From assembly GCA_019775845.1 (NCBI GenBank), contig JADQAV010000001.1, positions 62,001 to 126,000 of the forward strand: 64,000 nt of DNA, in the 5' to 3' direction. Below, piece by piece: positions 43,826-54,100 of this stretch (position 1 is its first letter; each line of letters starts with the position of its first letter). Both the position numbers and the translations under genes were made by a program. Below the pieces are notes generated by a model that made no database searches, was not told the DNA's origin, and saw only the letters and a list, made by a program, of their open reading frames with translations. Source of the stretch: Myrmaecium sp. VS I D KN 1. Its lineage: Eukaryota; Ascomycota; Dothideomycetes; Valsariales; Valsariaceae.

Positions 43826-46800
43826 TTACTTTCCCCCTTCGGTGCTCTCTTCAGCCACAGCGCTCGCCATATCCTTTCTAGGCTTGTTCCAGCTCCCGCT
43901 ACCCGCAAGAGTGGCATCGGCGTCCTTTTCGGATAGCGTCCCGCTACGCTGGGTGCTGCTTCTCCGATGGTGACGGGACACCACTCCGGGGAAGATTTTC
44001 GGTTCCGTCGGTGCAAGGGAGCTCTCAGACGGCAACGCAGACGCCTGGTACGAAGAGGACGGCACGGGTGGCTGCGGATGGGTGGGCAGCTGAGATTGCG
44101 GCTGAGGGATAGGCTGCGCTTGCGTGGCCAGGTTCATGTGCATGGATCCTCCTGCTGCCTGTCCCACGTGTTTCGACACCGGGCTGCCAACTGCAGGGCT
44201 GCCGTTGGTGGAGATGGGGGTTTGCCCTTGCAGACCGCGTGCGGAGTGCGCCGGGAATGTAGGAGATGCCGGTCGCAGTGAGTTCGCAGGGGGAGGCAGC
44301 TGCGAGAATTGCTGGTCGGTTGCCAGAGTCCCAGACGCATTGGTCAGTACCGAAACGGGCGGTGAATTGGGCTTTTTCTGCGGTGTAGGAGGTGCCAGCG
44401 CCGAGGCGGACAAAGAGTGTTTGGAAGGGTTCAGAGTGTACCGCTCGATCCTAGACGAGTTTTGTTGATTAAGGATGAACAAACGAACAGTGAACCACAA
44501 TTTTACTCACATTGCAAGTTCTTGCATAAGCGTCTCGTGTCTGAAAGCTTCACGAATATTTGGAACGTTGACCTTCGACATATCATTGCCTGCAACTCCG
44601 GGCAAATGGTAGTTGGCCCCGAGCCAGCGTTGCTTGACAGCGTGCTCAAAACCGCTCTGTTCAACAGAATGCTTCGCCAGCTCGCACATGTCAACTGCGC
44701 TCAGCTTGTATATTTGCGCAGCAACCGAGTACTCCTCAATGAGAGGTTCCTTAGTGAATGCGAACTGTAGAGGATCATCCGTAGACAATGACACATTGAG
44801 GCCCCTCTTGAAGTAGTTGAGGAAAGGGTTCCTCTCATACGCAAGGAAAAGAGCGTTATTACTGAGCGGTGACATTGCAATGCCGATTTGCTCAAGATAA
44901 AAGATGTACTGCAGAAGCGGAACTTTACGCAGAAGAAGTCCATGGCTGATGCTGTGGCAGCAAAGTACTGCAGCAGCTAGATGGTCAGTATCACCCGCTT
45001 CGCCACAGTGAGGGCGCAGCAAGAAGGTATTGAAACCGCGCTGCTTCCTCCATACATTGAGCGAGGCAATATTGGCGAACAGATAGTAGATCCAGTAACT
45101 GTAGGGAGGGTTCTGAAGAGTACTCCAGTCTTTAGGCAACGGGAACTTCCTGTACAAGCGTCGCTCCACCTTACTTTCGTCATCAACGCTATCAAAACCG
45201 ATGACCCTCTGCAAGAAGATGTGCAGCTTCGGGTGACTGGAAGGATCCCTTGTGACCTCAAAGAGCGGTTCGAAGATGTTTCTGACAACCTGTTCGAAGT
45301 TCTCCATAAGACCGCTTGACTTATATACGTCAAACAAGCGGGGCACCTGTACCAGCCACCTGACATTGGGAGAAAACAGCTTATTGTCCACTACCCAGGC
45401 AGCAAGCTTATCCCATTCATTGATGTCGCGGCCGTAGATCGATATGCGCCACTCCACCATCTGATACTTGCTCGACTCCAGATCCGAGATGACCTCCTTT
45501 GTGATCTCTGCAAGGTAACGACCATGGATGAAGTTGTCTGTCTTCAGGAAAATCGTACGTAGTCGAGACTCGCCTACAGGATTGTACTTGAGGTTGAACT
45601 TGTCGAACCGATGGAAAGAGTCCGTGTGAGCATGCATGTCGAGCGTATCAATACTGAGATCGTAAGCTGTTAGATTAATACTTTCGAAAACCTCCCTGAG
45701 CGTCAGATGCTTGCCATCGCGGTAAAGGACGACTTCATCGGGCGACTTCTTCATCTTCGACTTGATGAACCTGAGCAAATGCTTCTGATTCATGCAAGCG
45801 GAATGATGCACGTGCGTATCTACTTTCCTGACGTTGTAAAAATCGCGATGTGGCACCTTTTTGCTGTCGGCCATCTCCTGATATTCATTCAGAAGATAAT
45901 AGAGGTTGAACTTCCCCTCGAGATACTGCAAACGCCGGTATGCGAAGCTTTTGCTTGGCCCATCTGAGGATACATTCAAGATCTCATCAAGATCCATATA
46001 GAACTCTCGGATCGTCGGTATATTGACAATTGGAGTGTCAAGTTCCGCAGATTTGGAGGTCTCGTACACCTGATACACACCGCTGCTATCAAGCTTGTAT
46101 GTCATTTCCGTAGGACCAGGCAGCGGAAGTAGATCCTCCATATGGAAGTCTGAGCCGATATCCTGTCCCATCTTCCGCGGCGGTCGAAGTGGTTTCTCAG
46201 TGCGGAAGCCAAAATCCGAGTCCTTATCAAACACCATGCTATTGCTAAGGCTGTTGGCCGCGGTTCCCGTCCGTTCCTTAGTATGATCCCATGCGGGATC
46301 AGGAAGAGGCGGGTATATAGTCCATCCAGGGTCATCCTTGGGATTGTCGAAGTTTCCCTGCAGCGACAACCGAATATACTTATGGCGGATATCGAGGACC
46401 TTCTGCACGTTGGTATAGATCGCGGCTAGCTCGGCCGTGACGTTCGCATCGCCAACCGCATAGCCACCTGCCCCGCTTCCTACTCCAACTCCTGCTCCAG
46501 CGCCGTGTATGCCCTCCGAGGCGAGTAATGGAGGCTTGTATTCATGTGGCAAACCCGGATGGTGCGAATGCTCGCGTGCAGCTCTATCGGCCTTGATCAG
46601 TGGGTCATCCACCACTTGCGGCTGCAATTGTTCGAGCGTAGGCGCATGATGTCCTTCCTGAGGCGGATCCGCATTTTCAGCAGGAGGGCCTCCTCCGGGT
46701 ATGGACAGTCGGTGGCCAAGGTTCATCTGTGAAAGACTGTGGTTGCTTTTCCTCGACCTTACGCTATCCGCCTTATCATGCTCAGCCTGTAGGGTGGCCG

Positions 46801-47303
46801 GGAATGTCTTGGGGTGATGAATGGGACTAAAGGCTTCCTGCGACCAGTTGCTCTGGGTCTCCAGCTGATGCCGCTGGTAGAATTGTTTGGCTTCTGAGTG
46901 GCTCATCTGCTTCTCCGACGCGTAGTCGTAGAAAGCAGTCCGCCGCTGCTTGTCTCTGGGCAGTAGCCCGTCCTGTGCATCGTCGGACAATGCGCCCTCG
47001 TCTGCACCTGCACCTGCGCCTGCGCCTGCACCTGCAGCGTGCTGTGTGGACTTGTGAAGCTGAGGCGGGGAGTGTGGTGCGCCCGCCCGCTCTCGATCGT
47101 CAGAGCTTTGCTCCGCATCCGGTGATGCAACGCCGGGGTGGTATCCCTCGTCTTCGGAGGACGGCAAGTCCTCTTCGAGATGGGCGGGCCTCAAATTGGG
47201 GGAGCCATCGGCAGAATGCGCGTATGAGCCTGCAGTTTATGACAACGGCGTCAGTCGCACAGTACATGAGAAGCCGCGATTGTCTGGTGTTCTCACCCAT
47301 CAT
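43826..47303 (-). CDS. AMP deaminase
   Basis: Three coding exons: 47297-47303 (7 nt, ATGATGG), 44511-47229, 43826-44450, 1116 residues. It deaminates AMP to IMP in the purine nucleotide cycle. The metal-binding motif is KVDTHVHHSACMNQKHLLRF. Catalytic and signature segments are KYNPVGESRLRTIFLKTDN, LRPHCGEAGD, HSISHGLLL and NVSLSTDDPLQFAFTKEPL. The N-terminal 350 residues are acidic and disordered (DLPSSEDEGYHP, an Ala/Gly repeat) and probably regulatory. The C-terminal exon adds about 208 Ser/Pro/Gln-rich residues beyond the barrel, a common fungal extension. The tiny first exon restores phase into GSYAHSADGSPNLRPAH; an untranslated upstream exon is possible. Confidence 0.95.
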
Positions 47304-48004
47304 CGCTCCACCTGGTTGAGGAGATTGGTGTTCCAGCACAACGAGTGACGCTGGAGCGCGACGAGTACATATACGACATTAGCACCGGGGCCGCCCCGTC
47401 GATCGAAAAAAAGCACGGCCGCCTTTCCGCCTCGGTATCTTATCTCGATGTGGCGTGAACCTCGAGTGCACACTGCAGGCCGGAATTAACTAGTAGTATC
47501 AAAAGTTTCCCACCAGAAACACTGCAGCGGTACGAAAATTCTGAATGCGCCTAGAATCGGTATTCGAAGAAGAAGAAATCCAGTATGAAACTCCGTTCTG
47601 AAACGGAGATCGGATGAGGCCCAAAACTCCGTAAAAGGAGTGTCCTGCATGACATGGGCTGGGCTGTGGCGCGTGCCTTGCCGTGGCTTACTTTAGTGAG
47701 GTACAAGCTGAGGCCTCATCAGGCTGCACGACTAATCCCATTTCGTAATCCGTCCCTTGGCGGGTTTCCCCCAGCGCACAGGCGCGAGGCTACCGATGAT
47801 GCAATACGATTCCGAGTCTACTTCCGATCAAAATGTGTCTTCGGTGAATCAATCTCCCTATTGGTACCTTTCATAATTATACATAGCTTCCAATATTCTC
47901 TTCGACTCCAGTCGGACCATTCGCTGCTGCTGAGTCTCCTCGCTATAACCTTGTGCTCTACGCTTGGAGGCATGCGGCACATGGAAGGAAGCCGTCGCCC
48001 CAAA
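47304..48004. other. Intergenic
   Basis: Promoter of AMP deaminase and 3' flank of the C2H2 gene. No gene seen. Confidence 0.5.
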
Positions 48005-49546
48005 CTAATTCCACCGTGAATCCCAATCTGCAGCATTGTCAAGTAGGTCATGGTGGGACACTTGAATGTGTCGGGACCATTCTTCCTGCTGCTGAAATTC
48101 GATCCCGCAGTTGACATGCGGACACGCGTAAGCGCTATGCGTCCCGGTACGTCGTCGAAGCTCGATATCGTGGTAAAACCTCTGAAGTACGCTGTTAGTG
48201 AACATGCCACATCGGGAAGCGGGTGCAGGAGGTACCTCGTGACAGCTGATCCAGGGGCAGTGGAAAACGGGTTGTTCGGCCTGATTGGACCTGTCCAAGA
48301 GCTGATCAGCAGGAGAAGCTTGCTTCTGCTGCATGTAATTGACCCTTTGTTGCGGTTGCTGTACCGCCAATGGATACCGTATCGCATTAACACCTGTTCC
48401 GACCATAGTAGGCTTCTCGCTCAATCTGCTTGTGGTTCCCTGGGCGAAAGCGGGTTCCTTATGCTGTTGGGTCATGTTATGGTTTTGGGCTTGGGTCCCA
48501 GCTTGATGCGATGCGGTAGATGTGGAATCCTGCACCACATGTCCAAGGATCATCTTTAATCTAGCAACGGATTTGTTGCCAATCGATCCAGTTCCTGCCT
48601 TTACCTCTTGGAGCTCCTTTCGTGCTGCTTTGACCGCAGGCAGGAATTCTCCCCACACGTCATCCGTGTAGCTTGTCAGGACATCCTCCCATTCCGTTAA
48701 GATACGTTGCTGCTGACTCCAGCTGGACGAAAGCATGTCCATGTCACTATGGGTGGCAATTCTGGATGCTAAATCGGCAATGTCGTCGTGAAGCTGAGGT
48801 TTGGTTGCGGCTAAATGAGAAAAATCAGGCCGTAGGTTCAAAGGATTATCCGGGGACACCGCGCCATGCCTCGCCGGCGATGGGAGGGTGGATTTGATCT
48901 TTTGCGCAAGGGCCTGCTCCTCCACAGAGAAGTTGTCTCCGAAAAGTTCCGAAGCTGTCTGCTCCGTGTTGTCTTCTGCAACGGCACCGCCTAGGCCCAC
49001 TTCGAAAGACAGCGTTGGATCGGACAATAACATCCTCACGTCTGCACCGTCGGCCTCAGCTACCTGGCTGAGATCATCCATGACATCGCCGCTTGAGTGG
49101 TAGTCCGTAGCGTGCCAAAACTGCGATGCCCAAACGGAATTCGAACTTGAGGCTGGGTTCAGCGATTCCAGGGGTGGAAGAGCACTGCTGTTGTCTTCTA
49201 TGCCTGGAGCGATGACTGGATATCCAGGGCCCTTGAGATTTTCACCAAGGTCGTCGCGGATATGACCAGATAATCCTCTCGTCGATTTATCTGATGTTCT
49301 TGAGGGAAGATCTTGGATCCAAGTGCTGTGGCTCGATGATGATGATCCATTGGCTCCTTTTCCATGGATACCAGAAGCAGAGGACAAACTCGCAGCAAAC
49401 TCGTTGGCGCTTGAGTTGCCTACCATATCCTTTGCTAAGCCAGAGGCAGATGATGCTATTCGCGAGGCCAAAGACGATTCTTTGCCCTTGTTCCTAGAGG
49501 TTGGGGGGTCGTCGACCCCAGGATTGTGAGCTTCCTTAGGGCCCAT
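48005..49546 (-). CDS. Fungal protein with C-terminal C2H2 zinc fingers, otherwise unknown
   Basis: Two exons, 48236-49546 and 48005-48181, 495 residues, starting MGPKEAHNPGVDDPP. Most of the protein is Ser-rich with acidic patches and a conserved-looking helical middle (LTEWEDVLTSYTDDVWGEFL, AARKELQEVKAGTGS). The extreme C-terminus has CPWISCHE|RFYHDIELRRRTGTH, then CPHVNCGIEFQQQEEWSRHI followed by QVSHH. The second is C-x4-C-x12-H-x4-H. In the first the expected first His is replaced, so zinc binding there is less certain. The 54-nt intron lies between the finger's Cys pair and its helix, has an ACTAAC branch, and keeps frame. Not recognised as a known regulator. Confidence 0.7.
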   Translation of the reverse strand: MGPKEAHNPGVDDPPTSRNKGKESSLASRIASSASGLAKDMVGNSSANEFAASLSSASGIHGKGANGSSSSSHSTWIQDLPSRTSDKSTRGLSGHIRDDLGENLKGPGYPVIAPGIEDNSSALPPLESLNPASSSNSVWASQFWHATDYHSSGDVMDDLSQVAEADGADVRMLLSDPTLSFEVGLGGAVAEDNTEQTASELFGDNFSVEEQALAQKIKSTLPSPARHGAVSPDNPLNLRPDFSHLAATKPQLHDDIADLASRIATHSDMDMLSSSWSQQQRILTEWEDVLTSYTDDVWGEFLPAVKAARKELQEVKAGTGSIGNKSVARLKMILGHVVQDSTSTASHQAGTQAQNHNMTQQHKEPAFAQGTTSRLSEKPTMVGTGVNAIRYPLAVQQPQQRVNYMQQKQASPADQLLDRSNQAEQPVFHCPWISCHEVPPAPASRCGMFTNSVLQRFYHDIELRRRTGTHSAYACPHVNCGIEFQQQEEWSRHIQVSHHDLLDNAADWDSRWN

Positions 49547-50392
49547 GGTTCCGGTTCTGCATCTCGTGCGGACGCAGTGAGCTTCGATGAAGACAGTGGA
49601 AGTGTATTTGGGAATTCGGCAGAAGCGATCAGAGGCGTAGGTCAGCAAGTCAGCAAAGATCAGTTAGTGGCAGTGGTATCGTACGAAGTAGATAAAGGGG
49701 TGATATAGCTAATCGAGCCGAGATCGAAAAGTGGGAGAACTCGGGCGTTCGCAAACCCTTCACAATAGCCGCGGCTAAAACCCCCTTCCGGAAGCGTGCG
49801 AAAAGGATGAACAGAGGGCTGCGAAAGAGTCCAACGATACGAGACGTCCGACTTTGTCGCTTTGACAGATCACAAAACTCTCAGACGCTACCCTCCAGAT
49901 GATCTCCACGGGAGTTCAACGGCGTTCTCCCGTCATTGCGTGCATGCATCGTCTTTCGCCCGAGCGGAGCGGGGCCCGAACAGGAGCAATCCACAGATCC
50001 GACATTTGTGGGGTAAGTCCCGCTCCGGCCGGTCCAGCTTGGCTGCACGACAGACAAGGCAACTACAACCGACGAACAATATCACTGGAAGCCGCAGTAA
50101 TATGCTGACTAATATTCAAAGACAGTACAGTACGTGATGTAGTAACTATACAGTATGTATCTCAGGTAAACATAGTATAGATCTTATCTCTCGCTTATCC
50201 CTACTGATGACCTGTTCTCACTTCAGCAGTGTACCGTAGTCCTCGTCGTATCACGACAGCGGAGTCCATGATTTCTCTCCTTCTGCCCTCTTTCTTCCTA
50301 AGTCACGATGTTATATACATAGCACCTGGCTCATTCATGGCTCGACGAAGCCTTCATTGATGCTCAATGAACAGGTTCTGCCATTACGGGAG
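49547..50392. other. Intergenic (promoter of the C2H2 gene) with a weak spliced ORF
   Basis: A plus-strand frame from 49899 ends at a canonical GTAAGT (about 50014) and is followed by a CTGACTAAT branch near 50100. Any protein would be only about 40 residues, so this is more likely a spliced leader or non-coding transcript. Confidence 0.35.
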
Positions 50393-50740
50393 TCACCCTT
50401 TACCACCGATCTCCTGGCCATGCCAGTGCTCTTCATTAGGCTTCTCGTTCAACCATCTCTCTAAAGCTTTGGAAGTTCGGACGTCCCCCTTCCCTTGCTG
50501 ATTGAGACTACCTACGGTCCCTCTCATGGCCGATGACCCTCCTTTAGGTCTTTCCATCTCTTTCGAGATATCGCTCCGTCGGTCGTCCTAATTATTCCAC
50601 GGATGTTAGCCGGATGGTATTGCCTGTGGGTGGTGGTCATCACGGATGGCTGTACTTACCAGGCTAGCAATCCTAATACCAACCGAGGCATCGACCTTCT
50701 GGAGACGGTTTGGTTTGCTCTGTGTGCGTGGCTTGGCCAT
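50393..50740 (-). CDS. Small spliced protein of unknown function (91 aa)
   Basis: Not visible as a long frame because it is split. Exon 1 is 50660-50740 and exon 2 is 50393-50587. ATG context is strong (CAACATGGCC). The donor is GTAAGT, the branch is CTAAC, the acceptor ends ATTAG, and phase is kept (AGCCTG|GACGAC). The protein starts MAKPRTQSKPNRLQKVDAS and ends EEHWHGQEIGGKG; it is basic at the N-terminus and Lys/Glu/Gly-rich with a short helix-like KALERWLNEKPNEEH. No family is recognised. Four independent signals (start, donor, branch/acceptor, coherent stop) support a real gene, but transcription is not shown. Confidence 0.5.
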
Positions 50741-51103
50741 GTTGGCAGGTTCCGTCACGCTGCAAAGCATGTCCCCGAGAGATGATATCCTGGATGCTCA
50801 GTCATCCGTCAAAACATAGTGAAATGCTTTCCTCAAGGTCCGCTTACATATGTGGGCCTAAAAGCTCACGGAATATCCTCGAGAAGGGCTGCTGCAACAT
50901 CTGAACCAGACAGAGGGGATTCAGCATCATTTATAGCAATCGCCGTGTATGAGCATTCTACCTGGCCTGTATGGTACGATGTTTTGACCCTTAGGTCACC
51001 GCCATCTATGCACGTATCCGACCCGCATGGGCTGCGGTGCTAATTTGGAAAAATGGATGAAGCAGCAGGAGTTCCCGGTGCGCAAGGGGAATGGTTTTGT
51101 TTT

Positions 51104-51135
51104 GCAAGTGGGATTCCCTGCAAGTGGGATTCCCT
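51104..51135. repeat. Two-copy 16-bp tandem duplication
   Basis: GCAAGTGGGATTCCCT occurs twice head-to-tail without mismatch. Confidence 0.9.
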
Positions 51136-54100
51136 GCGCGCGATCCCCCTGACGAGTCAATCAACGGGCAGTCATGACTGCTCTCACTTGCGCATATGGC
51201 TCGTGGGTTCCCATTGCTTCTCTGGCTGCATTGCCCTGCGGGCGGGAACCATGTTAGCGGATCCCATATGAACGCCTTGACCATAGGTCAAACGGATTCT
51301 TACAGTATGGGACCACATCGTCGGGTAAGAAGCCTGCCACGGTGACTTAGGAACGACTTCTCGTTCATGCCGATAGCCGGGTTTAGGGCCTACTAACCTA
51401 GTGGATGCTAATCTGACGAGGTCTCATATAAAACCACCTTCGTTGCCGTGATTGTTTCCAGGTGGTGATCTCTTCCAGACCTATCACTATCCCGCGAAAG
51501 TGGATTCTACTGCTTGGCAAAGTCATGATGCACTGTCAGTCTGAATGTGGCACAAGTGCTACTTACCTTTTTGATCGACCTGCTCAGCTGACAGCCAATG
51601 ATTTGAAAAGACCAGAATGATCGGGTCTGAGCAGCGCCTCTTCCTAAGTAAGCAGTTTGCTTGCCGAGACTCCGCTCACTACTGCAAGGGCGCCGGATTC
51701 CTCCCGTAGTATACGTTCTCTCATGACCGGCAAGCCCAGGATGGGGATGCGGGCAAGAATGCAGTATCGGAGCTGTCATTTTCTTGTGTCTATGCAACCC
51801 TGGCAGATTCTGGCGCCTTGTGAAACGGACCGCCTCTGAGCTGCATATCGACTTTACCAGGAACATCAAGGCTAGCTTCGAATACCGGCCGGATAATGCA
51901 GCCTACCGATCCTTAGTTCCACGCGCCTCGAGTGAATGTGTGCGTGTGCATTGAATTGAGACATGCTCCTCGGAGCCGTTGACCCTTGTGTGGACGCACA
52001 ATCGACACAGCTGTTTCGGAGCATTCCATAGGAATCGCATTCAGAGTTGCGATCTGGAAAATCCTGGACGTGCAGCATCCGGTTGTGAACGGTCCAGTTC
52101 CGCGAGTCACTACAGCTTTGGTCCCTTTACCTTGTTTTTGCTTTTTTCTGCTGCCAAATATCTGACATCTCTGGATACAGTACCTTCGGTATCACCTGCA
52201 AGAGACGGATAGGTCTACGAGCTATCCTTTACTAGGATCCTACTGGATACATTATTGGAGCTTCCAAAGCTCGTCTTTTTCTCTCTGCGACCACAAGACT
52301 CTCGCGTATCTGTTTTGTTTGTCTAGTAGCAAACGAGGGATGGCCATAGACGAACCTCGGATACCTAGCAGATGTCGCATTAAACATATTATTTTCTATG
52401 AAATTACTAGGATGAATGTAGTACTATTGATCTCTATCTTGAAATTAGGCTAAAGTATGGTATACAGCATTTCCCTGTGTTTCCAGCGAATGACGGCAAC
52501 TGGGGATCTTGTAAAGGTGGATCACTATCCCAGCCGCGTCTTTCAGTCACAGATCGATGATTATGCATCGAATATAGCAACTGCGATATCCATACATGGA
52601 CCTTTTCTCAGGCACTTCCGCGTCTTGTGACTTCGATATACCTGTGCATATTGACAAGCCTTCTGAAGAGTGATCGTGACGAATCGAGTGAAAATGCCCC
52701 TTCCATGCCACAGGTCACACGAGTAAAGCAGCTCTCTAAAAGGACATACAGCTTCACGGATAGGCTCAACCAAGAAGGCGCGCGATGGAGGACTACGTTG
52801 GCGTTGGTCAACATCAGTCACGCGTCACTAGATGCTCTGCATGGCCATACCAAAGCATGGCGTTTTCAGCAGCGCAACTCTACATCCCAGATTTCAATCC
52901 GCAATCCTTGTGGGTCGATGCCTCTGTCTGCGTGCAGCAGCAGCTAGCTGTCCGCGATGGATATGTGGAAGATTGACGGTGACCGACGTATGTACCATGC
53001 CACGCCAAGGAGCACAGCCTTGTGCGGTTATACAGAAAGCCGCTCTGCGTGCCTTGCCGCGCGCGCGGCATACACATAGTGCCTCAGCCACTTCTCAAGT
53101 ATTTGCTTCTGCCCATGGCTCTCAGAAGCGTCCATGCTGCCGTCGAAGCAGTATGATATTGGAGGCGACATGACTGAAGTTGGCCTACACTGTTACCCTA
53201 CGCCCCTGCCGCAAGATGTTGAATTCTGGAGTAGCGACTCTCCAAGCTCGGATTTCCGGCGAGGGCGCAATTTTGGGGCGAAAGATGGACGCCAGCAAGG
53301 CTGAGTCTGCTTGCGATCTTAGTCCCGATAGTGCTTGAACCGAGGATGCGAAGTCTCTATCATAGTACCTGGCCCATCCATGCTTAGTCTGATCTTCCTG
53401 TCGTTCTCCTCTCTTCTCCAGCCTCACAGACTCTACTCCTCGTCCTTGATCTTGTGCTGCAATATCTCAGTATATCTTGATCTCTCCCTTTGTGAAGTAT
53501 CTTTTCACTGTCAAGTGGGCAATCAGGTGGGGTCTGCGAGTATTTGATGGGGTCACATCGCGCGGTCTGGCTCGAAAGAAATCGATGGTCTATATCAACT
53601 GCAGCTATACATTTACTCCTGTTCTCTCGACCGAGCCGCGAACCCGTGGAAGTCCCGCAGCTCTACGCTTTCTGGAGAGCGTTCAACGACAGCCTATATC
53701 GAGCCATCATCGTAAATAAGAACGGGGAGTATCCTCGTACCGGCTTCATAGCTGTTGCCGTTGGGTTTTTTCGATGAACGACAGCTGCGGGAGAAACGCG
53801 TCATTCCGATTACCCACCAGTAGGAGAATAAGGTACTTGGGGTTGCAGTCACCGAGACTCATCCTCCAACGGTCCCTTGAGCGCTATGGAGTTGGAGATA
53901 AAGGAACGCGGAGATAGTGGTCGATATTAGGCATAGACCAAAGTTTAGAGGAGGAGGATGAGGAGGAGACGGCCGTTTTCACCTTGCACATGCCGTCGGT
54001 ACAGAGTGAGATGAACTTGCCAAGGCTGGTAACACCTCTGCTCAAATCGCGGACGAACACATGCGAACACCAAAGGAGGCGAGGAGCAGAGAGATGTCGA

